A stretch of DNA of 64,000 nucleotides from Hymenobacter nitidus (GCF_020447315.1 NZ_JAJADQ010000010.1:1-64000); one strand, 5' to 3'. Counted from the first letter of the stretch, positions 50,911-59,477 are shown. The notes: generated from the letters alone by a model not told the origin. Numbers and translations are program-made.

Positions 50911-52221
50911 ATGCCGACCTGCTTGAACGTGACTTCGGAACTTCGCCACCTTGCTTTCGGCCTCCTGCTCGGGGTGCTTAGCTGCCCGGCCGTGGCTCAA
51001 AGCCCAGTCCCCAGCAGCAAACCTTCCTCACTGCTGCTGCGCCCCGCCGCCGTTTTCGACGGCGAAACCATGCACGCGGACTGGGCTGTACTGGTGGAAG
51101 GCGACAAAATCAAAGCCGCCGGCCCGGCTTCGCAAATCAGCGCGCCGGCGGGGGCCCGCACGGTAGAGTTACCGGGCCAAACCTTGCTGCCCGGTCTCAT
51201 CGAAGGCCATTCGCACCTGCTGCTGCACCCCTACAACGAAACCACCTGGAACGACCAGGTGCTGCTGGAGTCGCAGGCCCTGCGCGTGGCCCGGGCTACG
51301 GCCCACGCCCGCGCCACGCTGCTGGCCGGCTACACCACCGCCCGCGACCTGGGCACCGAGGGCGCCGATTATGCCGATGTGGGCCTGAAACAGGCTATTG
51401 ATCAGGGTCTTATTCCGGGTCCGCGCCTGCTGGTGGCCACCCGCGCCCTGGTGGCCACGGGCAGCTACGGCCCCAAGCTTTCCGTGGACGTGCACGTGCC
51501 TCAGGGCGCGCAGGAAGCCGATGGCGTAGATGGCATCGTGCGGGCCGTGCGGGAGCAAATCGGGCGGGGCGCCGATATTATCAAGGTATATGCCGACTAC
51601 CGCTGGGGCAAGGGCGAGCCTTCCCGGCCCACATTCTCGCAGGATGAGCTAACCCTGATTGTGCAGACCGCCAAAGGCGCCGGCCGGCCCGTGGTAGCCC
51701 ACGCCTCCACACCCGAAGGCATGCGCCGGGCCACGCTGGCCGGCGTCGAAACCATCGAGCACGGCGACGCGGGCACGGCGGAAGTGTTCAAGCTGATGAA
51801 GCAGCGCGGGGTGGCCCTGTGCCCCACCGTGGCCGCCGGCGACGCCATTTCGCAATACCAGGGCTGGAAAAAAGGCTCCGGCCCCGAGCCCGAACGAGTG
51901 CAGCAAAAGCGCCAAAGCGTGCAGGCCGCCCGCAAAAGCGGCGTCACCATTGTGGTGGGCGGCGACGTGGGCGTGTTCCGCCACGGCGACAACAGCCGAG
52001 AAGCCGAGCTACTGGTGCAGGAATTCGGCTTCAGCCCGCTGGAAGTATTGCGGGCCCAGACCAGCGGCAACGCCCGCACGTTCCACCTACCGGACCGCGG
52101 CCGGATTCAGCCCGGTCTGCTGGCCGACTTAGTAGCCGTGGAGGGCGACCCGACCCAGCAAATTACGGCCCTGCGCCAAGTGAAGCTGGTCGTGAAAGGC
52201 GGTGTGGTGTACAACGAGTAG
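50911..52221 (+). CDS. Secreted amidohydrolase
   Basis: A 436-residue amidohydrolase-superfamily protein with a signal peptide (mature start near residue 30, AVAQ). Metal motif HSH (His100, His102), a Lys in IIKVYADY, His in VVAHAS and ETIEHGD, and the Asp in VVGGDVG follow the family order. Similar proteins include dipeptidases and imidazolonepropionase-like enzymes; the substrate is open. It overlaps the previous gene's neighbourhood by only 22 bp and may share a transcript. ATG at 50911. Confidence 0.88.
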   Translation: MPTCLNVTSELRHLAFGLLLGVLSCPAVAQSPVPSSKPSSLLLRPAAVFDGETMHADWAVLVEGDKIKAAGPASQISAPAGARTVELPGQTLLPGLIEGHSHLLLHPYNETTWNDQVLLESQALRVARATAHARATLLAGYTTARDLGTEGADYADVGLKQAIDQGLIPGPRLLVATRALVATGSYGPKLSVDVHVPQGAQEADGVDGIVRAVREQIGRGADIIKVYADYRWGKGEPSRPTFSQDELTLIVQTAKGAGRPVVAHASTPEGMRRATLAGVETIEHGDAGTAEVFKLMKQRGVALCPTVAAGDAISQYQGWKKGSGPEPERVQQKRQSVQAARKSGVTIVVGGDVGVFRHGDNSREAELLVQEFGFSPLEVLRAQTSGNARTFHLPDRGRIQPGLLADLVAVEGDPTQQITALRQVKLVVKGGVVYNE

Positions 52222-52224
52222 CGC

Positions 52225-52983
52225 TTACCCCGGCCGCTCCACGCCCAGCGCCCGTAGCTGCTCGGCGTACTTGTCGTAAATCACCCGCAGATCCTCCCCG
52301 TGCTTGTCGGCATCGACGCCGATGCTGACGTTGCTGCTGTGGAAGCGGTGCAGGTGGCTGATGTGGGGCGAGAGTACCGGCAAGTGGCCGGCCAGCAGAA
52401 AGCGCACGTACAGGTCGAGGTCTTCGGCCATAGCCAGCTCCGGATCGTAGCCGCCTACTTTATCGAACAGGGCCCGGCGGTAGCACACGTTGCCCTGAAT
52501 GAAGTGCTCGGCTTTGAAAATAGCCTGCAGCATAGCCTGGGGCGAGTCGAACCGCCAGGCGTAGTAGTCCTCACCGGGCAGGTAGCGCCGGTCCTGGTCC
52601 ATGCGCAGGAAGTCGGCCACAAACCACTGCGGTTCAGGGCTCTTCTCAATCAGGGCGGCGTAGTGGTAGAGGCAGCGCTGCAGCAGAATATCGTCGTCGT
52701 CGAGGGGAACAATCCAGGCGGTCGCGTCAGTTTGCTCAATCAGGCGGTTGCGGGCCAGGCCGGCGCGCACTTTGTCGGGGTGGCTCCAGTAGCGCAGGCC
52801 CTGGTCGGGCTGCCGGGCCGCCTGCTGCAGCCACTCGGTGGTGCCGTCGGTCGAGCCGTTTTCGTAGATGAGGTGCTCCCGGGAAAAATCAAGCGGGGCG
52901 TGGACGCTGGCCTGCACGCTGGCAACGGCTTCGGGCAGGTATTCACGGCGGTTGTGGCTGGGGGTTATCAGGGCGAAATGCAT
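52225..52983 (-). CDS. Glycosyltransferase family 2
   Basis: A 252-residue GT-A-fold enzyme. The N-terminal ITPSHNRREYL, ENGSTDGT and the DDDD of VPLDDDDIL (DXD metal-nucleotide site) are typical of GT2, and EDLDLYVRFL is the acidic ED motif near the catalytic base. It would transfer a sugar from a nucleotide donor, with no clue to the acceptor. The ATG at 52983 is preferred over 53040. It converges on the amidohydrolase gene, with only 3 bp between the stops. Confidence 0.9.
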   Translation of the reverse strand: MHFALITPSHNRREYLPEAVASVQASVHAPLDFSREHLIYENGSTDGTTEWLQQAARQPDQGLRYWSHPDKVRAGLARNRLIEQTDATAWIVPLDDDDILLQRCLYHYAALIEKSPEPQWFVADFLRMDQDRRYLPGEDYYAWRFDSPQAMLQAIFKAEHFIQGNVCYRRALFDKVGGYDPELAMAEDLDLYVRFLLAGHLPVLSPHISHLHRFHSSNVSIGVDADKHGEDLRVIYDKYAEQLRALGVERPG

Positions 52984-53086
52984 ACCCGCTATTCTGCTAA
53001 AGGCGGTAAAAAGTTGCCTTTTCAGGGGGTTCAAGCCCAACTTTACCGTGGGGGCCGGCGTTTACTTCCTACCTGATTCCTCCCGT

Positions 53087-53386
53087 ATGGCCAAGTTTGT
53101 TGTCACCGTCCGCTTCCCGGATTCCTTTGACGAAGAGTTCATTGCGCTGATTCCCGAGCACCGCCACCTAATCAATGAGCTGATAGAGGCCAACGTGGTG
53201 GAAGCCTACGCCATTAGTGCCAACCGCACGCGGGGCTGGATTACGATGAACGGCAGCAGTGAGGAAGCGGTTCGGACCACCGTAGAGCAGTTTCCTCTGT
53301 TCCGGTTCTTCCTGCAGGTCGAAATCGACGAGCTGTTTGTCTTCGACAGCACAGCGTCGCGCTTTCCCCGGATCAGCCTTAATTAA
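53087..53386 (+). CDS. Small dimeric alpha+beta-barrel-like protein
   Basis: A 99-residue protein with MAKFVVTVRFPDSFDEEFIAL and a C-terminal FFLQVEIDELFVFD. The pattern suggests a ferredoxin-like/dimeric alpha-beta barrel domain as in muconolactone isomerase-like proteins, but the match is weak. ATG at 53087; the longer upstream frame is not supported. Function unknown. Confidence 0.6.
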   Translation: MAKFVVTVRFPDSFDEEFIALIPEHRHLINELIEANVVEAYAISANRTRGWITMNGSSEEAVRTTVEQFPLFRFFLQVEIDELFVFDSTASRFPRISLN

Positions 53387-53470
53387 GCCATTAACGACCA
53401 TTTATCAGCTCCGGCGCGGTTTTGGCTCCGAGCGAATTTTCCCGCCTGCTATCCTCATTTTTACTTCTGC

Positions 53471-54328
53471 ATGACTCGCATTTTCCGGCTTCCGGTTTTC
53501 GCCGCTCTTTCCCTGGTAGCCCTGGCTGCCGCTGCTCCCGCTCCCGCCGATAAGATTACCACCGAGCAGCTGCTCACCCGCCTGTCGGGCTCCATCGAAA
53601 ATCTGAAAACCCTGCGCTGCTCGGTGCGGGCCCAGGAACGACTACAGGGCACCACCTACCAGCAGGCCCGCTCCACCATGAAAATAGCCTTCAGCCCGCT
53701 GAAGGTGTACGTGCGCAACCAAAAGGGCATTGAGGTGCTCTGGGTAACGGGCCAGAACAACGGCGATGCCTGGGTCAATCCCAACGCGTTTCCCTACGTG
53801 ACGCTCAATCTCGACCCGAAAGGGGCCGTGATGCGCCGCAACCAGCACCACAGCGTACTAAGCGCGGGTTTCGGCACCATTGCCGACCTGATCAAAGGCT
53901 CGAGCCTGCGCCAGGACCACGCTTACGAGCGTAGCTTCCGCTACGCCGGCGACTCGGTGGTGGCCGGCCGGGCCTGCCACATCCTGCGCTCCGACTTTCC
54001 GCAGTTTCGCTACGTCACCTACAAAACCACCAAGGCCGAGCCCATTGCGCGCATCGCCGACCGGTTTGGCTGCGGCGAATACCGCATTATGGAACGCAAC
54101 GGCCTGTCGGCGGGCGAAACCGTGCCGGCGGGCAAAACCCTGCAGGTGCCCAACAGCTACGGCCGTCGTACCATCGTCTGCGTCGACCAGAAGACATTTC
54201 TGCCCACAATGGTGCAGGTCAACGACGACAAGGGTTTGTTCGAGAAGTTCGAGTTTTCCGACGTAGTGGCCAATCAGCCCATTCCCGCCGCCGAATTCAC
54301 CAAGGAATACAAAGACTATAAGTTCTAA
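53471..54328 (+). CDS. Secreted DUF1571 protein with embedded LysM-like segment
   Basis: A 285-residue protein with a signal peptide (1-22, ending ALAAAA). The DUF1571 domain occupies most of the mature chain. Residues about 186-232 read like a LysM repeat: ARIADRFGCGEYRIMERNG, then LSAGETVPAGKTLQVPN. LysM modules bind peptidoglycan or chitin-like glycans, so the protein may sit on the cell wall. ATG at 53471. Convergent with a small gene across a long hairpin. Confidence 0.75.
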   Translation: MTRIFRLPVFAALSLVALAAAAPAPADKITTEQLLTRLSGSIENLKTLRCSVRAQERLQGTTYQQARSTMKIAFSPLKVYVRNQKGIEVLWVTGQNNGDAWVNPNAFPYVTLNLDPKGAVMRRNQHHSVLSAGFGTIADLIKGSSLRQDHAYERSFRYAGDSVVAGRACHILRSDFPQFRYVTYKTTKAEPIARIADRFGCGEYRIMERNGLSAGETVPAGKTLQVPNSYGRRTIVCVDQKTFLPTMVQVNDDKGLFEKFEFSDVVANQPIPAAEFTKEYKDYKF

Positions 54329-54365
54329 GAAACGCTGCGGACGAAAGCCGCATATGACCTTTCCT

Positions 54366-54430
54366 AACACCAGCATCCCGGTTGCCCGGAGCCCCCGTAA
54401 GTGGGCCCAGGCAACCGGGATGCTGGTGTT
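54366..54430. terminator. Long perfect hairpin between convergent genes
   Basis: AACACCAGCATCCCGGTTGC and its complement on the other side form a 21-bp perfect stem (54366-54386 with 54410-54430) around a 23-nt loop. There is no T-run, so it may be a terminator of the non-canonical type or a repeat element. Confidence 0.55.
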
Positions 54431-54445
54431 ATACCCCGGCGTCAA

Positions 54446-54655
54446 TTACGTATTGGCCGGCCGGGCCGCCTGAATCAGGCCATCGTGATGCTCCTGCAGG
54501 CTCTTCTTGATTTCATTCAGGTACATGGCGTCGTTGCTGATATCGGCGGCATCATCCTCCGATACGTTCGCACTTTGCAGCTGCTCGGTGAAGCGTTCCT
54601 GCTGAACGTTGATGGCTTGAATAAGGAAGCGGATGGCTTTGGGTGACAGGTTCAT
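54446..54655 (-). CDS. Small helical protein, Tsi2-like immunity candidate
   Basis: A 69-residue all-helical protein: helix 1 about 4-27, helix 2 about 33-62, and no signal peptide or Cys. Against the Pseudomonas Tsi2 immunity protein as I remember it, the first 27 residues align without gaps at MNL.P, IQ (12-13) and QLQ (25-27), and the size is similar (69 versus 77). It is encoded 20 bp downstream of the Tse2-like gene on the same strand, the tse2-tsi2 order. Other small helical families could match equally well, so this rests on position and short identities. Confidence 0.45.
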   Translation of the reverse strand: MNLSPKAIRFLIQAINVQQERFTEQLQSANVSEDDAADISNDAMYLNEIKKSLQEHHDGLIQAARPANT

Positions 54656-54675
54656 AGGAGTTCTGCTTTAAATTT

Positions 54676-54999
54676 CTAGATCCGAACGAACGACGGGTTT
54701 ACCAGAGCCAGGAGCGCCTTAAAATCGGCCAGCGTCATGGCGATGCGCGGCGACCAAAGGTAGTGGTTGCCGTGGTCATTGGCCACCACCAGGTTGCCGT
54801 TGTAGTTATAGCCCGAGGTGAGCTTCCATACGGGGCGCCCTAGTCCGGCGGCGGCGGAAGAGGTCGAGATGCCACCCGTGTTGGGGTCTACCCACGGCAC
54901 CCCGCCCTGGTCGCGGGTCGGGATATCCTGGGGGCGCACATTATCCATGCGCGGGCCAGTGGCGTTTCCACTGCGAAATAAATCGACTGCTGTTGGCAT
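54676..54999 (-). CDS. Tse2-like ADP-ribosyltransferase-fold toxin candidate
   Basis: A 107-residue protein, MPTAVDLFRSGNATGPRMDN at the start. The order R (9), N-V-R-P-x-D-I (20-26), TGGIS (41-45), VWKL (57-60), NHY (78-80) with a conserved His and a C-terminal MTLADFKALL resembles the Tse2 toxin domain, a compact NAD-using ADP-ribosyltransferase-like fold known from type VI effectors and fungi. The Ser of TGGIS and the His of NHY sit where Tse2 activity residues lie, as far as I recall. No signal peptide. The start at 54999 is used over 55035. Toxicity has not been shown. Confidence 0.55.
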   Translation of the reverse strand: MPTAVDLFRSGNATGPRMDNVRPQDIPTRDQGGVPWVDPNTGGISTSSAAAGLGRPVWKLTSGYNYNGNLVVANDHGNHYLWSPRIAMTLADFKALLALVNPSFVRI

Positions 55000-55106
55000 A
55001 TGCGGTTTGGTTTGGCTACAAAAGCCTGGGGGCAAGGGCCTTTCCGGGCCGACAGCCGAGGCCGGCCCTCACCCATAGGTCTTGTATGGATAGCGGATAG
55101 ATAGTA

Positions 55107-56435
55107 TTACTTAGCGGCCGATGCGGTCTGGCTTACTTGGGCCACGCCTTCCGGCTGGGGCGCCAGCGTCCAGGCCGAAACCATTCCGACAATCAGCGGC
55201 CAGTCCGACATCGACTGAATCACGAGTTGCCCGTTGCTCACGCTGGCCGTTGACTGCTGGCTGGAGCCCCCGGCTTTGCCACCAAAGAAGAAGGGCCCGA
55301 TTTCGATGCCGGCTTCGGTCTGCCACTGCTCGTAGAGGTAGCTGGCAAACGATTCGCTGGCGTCGATGGTGATGGTAGGGCGGTAGGCCACAATCATCTT
55401 GGTGTAGATGCGGCTCAAGGCCCCGCCTTCGCCGAAGAAATAGTTGTCGTTGCCCGATTTGAAGGCAGAGAAGCCCGTGGCATACGGCCCTTCGCCGTAC
55501 GAGGTAATATTAGCGCCGGCGTACCAGGCCTCCGGGCTCACCGTGACCGTGCCCAGATCCTGCCACTGAATGGAGATGTTGTAGCTCTCTGAGAAGCTCG
55601 TCCAGTCAATCTTTTGGTACGAGCCTTCGCCCTCAATGGAAATAAAGTCCAGAAAGGCCGCTCCGCCGCCTTCTCCATATACTTCGTTGTTGGTGTACTG
55701 CTCCGAACTGGCATCGAAGGTGATGCTATCTGCTTTTCCTTTGGTCGCATCGCCCCCGAAATTATTGTCGGTGATGGTTTCAACGTAGGTAAAAGGGTTA
55801 ATGGGGTCGGTATTCCACAGCTTCACCGTCACAGATTTGCCCGAGTTCGGATCGGTCACGGCGCCCTGGTAGCTGGCGTTGCTGTACTCGCTGGCAATGG
55901 TAGCTACCGGCGTTTTGATCTGGTTGCGGTAGTTATCCAGCTCGGTCTGCATACCGGTCAGGTTCTGCAGGTCTTCGTTCAGCTGCCCGCTCAGCGCAAT
56001 TTGGGGCGGCAATGCCAGCCAAGCGGCCAGCGTAGGGCCCGTGCCGCCGGTTTGGTTGGTCCAGGTATTCTGGGCATTCTGGTAGTCCTGGGTATACTTG
56101 GTGGCCGCCGCGTTGTACTGATCCTGCAACGACTGATAGTGCTGGTCCTTGTCCAGGTCGCCGATAGCCAGCGTGTTAAACCAGTTGCTGTAGGCCTGGT
56201 CGAACCCCGACTGGGAAGCGGCCGCGCTGGAGTTGCTGTTCTGGGTCGGGTCGGCGGGCACGACGTTCAGCGCCATCCACTCTTCGTAGGAAAACGAGTC
56301 GGCCATGGGTGAGCGGCCGCCCCAATCCCAGGTGATGTATGGATATACTACCTGCAGGGCTTCTCCCGAGCCCAGGGTAATTTTCGACGTGAGGGCCTGC
56401 ATGTACTGCAGCCACAGCTGATTTTGCGTTACCAT
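55107..56435 (-). CDS. Large accessory protein: helical N-terminal half and beta-rich C-terminal half
   Basis: 442 residues. An N-terminal region (about 1-85, MVTQNQLWLQYMQALTSKIT) is followed by a coiled-coil-prone segment with repeated Gln/Tyr/Asn (about 90-190), then a Tyr/Trp/Ser-rich beta region (about 195-440) with WNTDPINPF and SSEQYTNNEVYG, and a short hydrophobic Val/Ser/Ala end. No signal peptide, no membrane segment and no catalytic motif. A carrier or pore-forming shape is possible but speculative. It lies 107 bp upstream of the Tse2-like gene on the same strand. The ATG at 56435 is chosen over 56597. Confidence 0.6.
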   Translation of the reverse strand: MVTQNQLWLQYMQALTSKITLGSGEALQVVYPYITWDWGGRSPMADSFSYEEWMALNVVPADPTQNSNSSAAASQSGFDQAYSNWFNTLAIGDLDKDQHYQSLQDQYNAAATKYTQDYQNAQNTWTNQTGGTGPTLAAWLALPPQIALSGQLNEDLQNLTGMQTELDNYRNQIKTPVATIASEYSNASYQGAVTDPNSGKSVTVKLWNTDPINPFTYVETITDNNFGGDATKGKADSITFDASSEQYTNNEVYGEGGGAAFLDFISIEGEGSYQKIDWTSFSESYNISIQWQDLGTVTVSPEAWYAGANITSYGEGPYATGFSAFKSGNDNYFFGEGGALSRIYTKMIVAYRPTITIDASESFASYLYEQWQTEAGIEIGPFFFGGKAGGSSQQSTASVSNGQLVIQSMSDWPLIVGMVSAWTLAPQPEGVAQVSQTASAAK

Positions 56436-56838
56436 TTCGTTTGTTTTTAGGAGGTGGTGAAAGGGCCCGTTCAGGTAAGCACGAGGCCACTTTGCAGCAG
56501 GTGTGGGGCGGGCGAAAAGAGCGGAGGCGTTGCGCAGACGCAGCAATGGAGGTGACTTTGGGCCGGCCGGCGTATTCTCCCTCATTGACCGATTCAAAGG
56601 AAGCGCATCGGTCCAGGTATTCTCAGCGCAGAACCACCCGATTTCGCAAGCACGTAGATCTACCTACTCCCCTCGGCTGCCCGCTTGCCCGGCCCCAAAC
56701 GCCAAGCCCCGGCCCGGGCGCGGCATAGGCTTAGGCTACCTACTACCACGCCCGGACCGGGGCTTTGGATATTCTGAGTTTCGCGGTTTGCTCGTCGAGC
56801 GGGCTGGCGCCGCAACCCGTTTCCGCGGCGGTGCCAGC
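56436..56838. other. Intergenic region, no gene seen
   Basis: About 400 bp between the cassette and the response-regulator stop. Open frames on the plus strand have no start context and read as low-complexity Pro/Arg. No promoter, repeat or RNA was recognised with confidence; the promoter of the cassette must lie here. Confidence 0.5.
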
Positions 56839-57510
56839 CTACAGCAGCACGTCGTAGAGCTGGTTTTTAACCGCGAATAAGACCAGGCCGGCGGTGTTGC
56901 GGCAGCCGGTTTTCAGCAGCAGGTTATTGCGGTGCCCTTCCACCGTGCGCACGCTCAAAAACAGCTTCTCCGCAATTTCGGCGTTGGAATATTCCTGGCA
57001 GATCAGCTGCAGAACCTCCTTCTCGCGGTTGGTCAGGTCGGCGCCGCCCGGCAGCAGGCTCGAAGCCGGCCGGTAGGTATGGGTTTGCTGAATGGCTTTG
57101 AGCACCTGCGGGCTCATGTAGAAGCCCGTGCGGTGCACTGACCGAATGGCTTGCACCAGCTCATCCTTGTTGCAGTTTTTGGCCAGGTAGCCTACTGCTC
57201 CCGCCGTTATCATCTTGGCCATCAGCCGCTCCTGGGTGTGCACCGACAGCACAATCACCTTCACGGTGGGGTACTGACGCTGGAGCGCCTCGTTGAGCTC
57301 TACCCCGTTGAGGCCGGGCATGTTCATGTCCATCAGCACGATGTCGGGCAGGGCGGGCAGCCGGGCGCACACGTCCAGAAAGGCTGCCCCGTCGCTGGCT
57401 TCGGCTACGTGCTCAAAATCGGGCTCGTAGCCAATTAGGGCAATCAGGCTTTCACGAAACAGGTTCTGGTCGTCGACGACAGCCAGGCGAATCTTAGCGG
57501 AAACACTCAT
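56839..57510 (-). CDS. LuxR-family response regulator
   Basis: A 223-residue two-component regulator. The receiver domain has the acidic pair Asp13/Asp14 and phosphorylated Asp61 in LMDMNMPG, with a Lys in VGYLAKN. The C-terminal HTH_LuxR (about 155-220) contains LTNREKEVLQLI and SVRTVEGHRNNL. NarL-type proteins bind DNA as dimers. It follows the histidine kinase by 33 bp and is its likely partner. Confidence 0.95.
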   Translation of the reverse strand: MSVSAKIRLAVVDDQNLFRESLIALIGYEPDFEHVAEASDGAAFLDVCARLPALPDIVLMDMNMPGLNGVELNEALQRQYPTVKVIVLSVHTQERLMAKMITAGAVGYLAKNCNKDELVQAIRSVHRTGFYMSPQVLKAIQQTHTYRPASSLLPGGADLTNREKEVLQLICQEYSNAEIAEKLFLSVRTVEGHRNNLLLKTGCRNTAGLVLFAVKNQLYDVLL

Positions 57511-57543
57511 GCGAAAGGATAGAATAAGTTGTGAATAAGCAGG

Positions 57544-58332
57544 TTATAGCGGAAGACGGGCCACAAATCCGAAGCCGGCGCCGGGGGCCGTGTGCACCGT
57601 GTAGGTGGCCTGCAAGATGGTCAGCCGGCTTTCAATATTGTGCAGCCCCATGCCTTTTTTGCTGGCGGGTTCCCAGCGCATGCCCTGGCCGTCGTCGTGG
57701 CAGGAAAAAACCAGGGCATTGGGCTCGAAGTAGAACTTCAAGGCCACGTGCTGCCCCCCGGAATGCTTGATGGCATTGTTGAGCAGCTCTTCCACCACGC
57801 GGTAGAGGGCCGTGGCCTGCGGGGCGGGCAGCGCGTCGAGCAGGGCGGCAGCTTCATTATCGAGGGAGCAGCGCAGGCGGCCGCCATTGTTGAGCATGTC
57901 GGCCAGCTCTTCCACGGCCTCCGTGAAGCCGTACAGGTTCAGGCTGACGGGTGAGAGGTTGTGCGAAATCTGCCGTACCTCCCCCATCACCTTGTCGATA
58001 ATGGTTTTGCAGGTGCTGATAAAGGCGGTAGGGTCGGCCGCGAAGCCGTCCCGCTGCTGGTACAGCTCCACGGTCATGCGCAGGTTCGACAGGGCCGTGC
58101 CCACGTCATCGTGCAAATCCTGCCCGATTCGCCGCCGCTCGGCTTCCTGCGACTCGATAACGGCCTCCAGCAGCTTCTGCTGGTATTGAATCTGGGCCTG
58201 CTGCAGTGCCTCGGCCTGGACCGAAAGCCGGTTCAGGTTGCGGAAATGCAGCAGTACGAAGGAAACAATGATGCCGAACGTGGCAACCATGCTGAGCATA
58301 ATCAGCAGGTAGATATTATCGCCGTTTTCCAA
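57544..58332 (-). CDS. Sensor histidine kinase, HisKA_3 type with one membrane helix
   Basis: A 262-residue NarX/DegS-type kinase. A single hydrophobic segment (about 7-29) is followed by a coiled-coil linker and the HisKA_3 box, with phospho-acceptor His74 in GQDLHDDVGTALS, then HATPase motifs EELLNNAIKHSG, DDGQGM and KGMGLHNIESR. It lacks an extracytoplasmic sensor of its own. The start is a TTG at 58332, inside the 3' end of the multi-span membrane gene (17-bp overlap), so the two are translationally coupled. Confidence 0.93.
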   Translation of the reverse strand: MENGDNIYLLIMLSMVATFGIIVSFVLLHFRNLNRLSVQAEALQQAQIQYQQKLLEAVIESQEAERRRIGQDLHDDVGTALSNLRMTVELYQQRDGFAADPTAFISTCKTIIDKVMGEVRQISHNLSPVSLNLYGFTEAVEELADMLNNGGRLRCSLDNEAAALLDALPAPQATALYRVVEELLNNAIKHSGGQHVALKFYFEPNALVFSCHDDGQGMRWEPASKKGMGLHNIESRLTILQATYTVHTAPGAGFGFVARLPL

Positions 58333-58978
58333 GGCTTAGAAACCCGAAGGAGAATAGAATATACATAATCAGAACCAGCGTGGCGTGGAACAGGCCGATG
58401 ATAAACTGCCCCTGGCGGCTGGCGTGCTGGTAGAGCACGTTGGAGAAGGCAAACATAAATATAGAGCTTCCGAAATATTGCAGCAAGCCGAAATTAATCC
58501 AGCGGTTGGCCTGGCCGTGCGGGCCTTTGCGGGCTTCCTCGGCAAAGAAGTAGAACACCGCCAGGGCCACCACTACTACGGCCGCGACCGAGCGGGGATA
58601 GGAGTTGAAGGTGAAGATGTCCTGCACGAGCAGGAAATTCAGAACGGCGGCCACCGGAAAGGCAATGCTAAGCCAGCCGAGGGCCCGACCCAATACCGGG
58701 TGCCGCAGAATTTTGCCGTAGTAGCTCAGCAGGAGCAGAAACTCGACAATAGTATAGATGTGCAGCAGCGGCAGGTTGTTGAGGCGGGCTTCCCCCAGCA
58801 GCTTGGCCAGGATGTTGGTAGCCCCCGCAACGAGCAGATACAGAAACACGGCCCGCAATTCGGGCTGAGCATAGACGCGACGGTACGCGCCTATGCTCAG
58901 CGGAATCAGGACGGAGGCCGGCAGAAATATGCCAACGTAGAAATAGCTGGCCTGAACAAAACCAGACTCCGGCGCCAT
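58316..58978 (-). CDS. Multi-span membrane protein, likely sensor partner
   Basis: A 220-residue integral membrane protein with about 6 or 7 hydrophobic segments and short loops; no recognised catalytic motif. Its 3' end overlaps the kinase start by 17 bp, and the kinase has only one membrane helix, so this protein may provide signal input. The ATG at 58978 is used (a TTG at 58981 is also possible). It is 5 bp from the upstream gene's stop, making a four-gene operon. Confidence 0.8.
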   Translation of the reverse strand: MAPESGFVQASYFYVGIFLPASVLIPLSIGAYRRVYAQPELRAVFLYLLVAGATNILAKLLGEARLNNLPLLHIYTIVEFLLLLSYYGKILRHPVLGRALGWLSIAFPVAAVLNFLLVQDIFTFNSYPRSVAAVVVVALAVFYFFAEEARKGPHGQANRWINFGLLQYFGSSIFMFAFSNVLYQHASRQGQFIIGLFHATLVLIMYILFSFGFLSLGKRR

Positions 58979-58983
58979 CAAAC

Positions 58984-59388
58984 CTATACGTGCATGGGGC
59001 TGGGCTTACCGCAAAAAATGGGGCAAGGCGACGTGAAGTCGTAAATCGAGCTTTTCGCCCCGTCGCTGAGGATGACGTCGTTGTACTGACCTTCCTCCTC
59101 CTCCACGGGCACCACCGAGCCGATCAGCCGCATCTTGCCTTCAAACTCTTCCAGTCCGAAGTAGATACGGATGCCCGACGCTTCCGGAAAATTCTTCCGC
59201 AGGCCGTCCAGGTCTTCGTGCTTGACCAGGATGGCCCGTGGAATATCCTCAGGGTGCTCCTGGAAATACTGAATGCTCTGGGCCTCAGTCAGCCATTTGG
59301 TGATTCGGGCCTGGGCCTTTTCCAGCGAGATTTCGGGGTATTGGGGCTCTTCCTGCGAATGAGCGTTTTGGTCGGGGGTAGTGGTCAT
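58984..59388 (-). CDS. Hypothetical protein ending CPIFCGKPSPMH
   Basis: A 134-residue soluble protein. The N-terminal half is helical and charged; the C-terminal end SSIYDFTSPCPIFCGKPSPM has a Cys-x-x-x-Cys (CPIFC) and is conserved-looking, as far as I recall, in a Bacteroidota family of unknown function. No signal peptide. It is the first gene of the operon with the membrane protein, kinase and regulator, so a role in the same signalling pathway is inferred only from position. Confidence 0.7.
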   Translation of the reverse strand: MTTTPDQNAHSQEEPQYPEISLEKAQARITKWLTEAQSIQYFQEHPEDIPRAILVKHEDLDGLRKNFPEASGIRIYFGLEEFEGKMRLIGSVVPVEEEEGQYNDVILSDGAKSSIYDFTSPCPIFCGKPSPMHV

Positions 59389-59477
59389 GGTGAATAAATT
59401 GGGGTAAGGAAAGTATAGTCCGAAACGGCGGCTCCGGAAGGAAGCACAACAGTACGGGTTTATTTGTCAATAGAATA

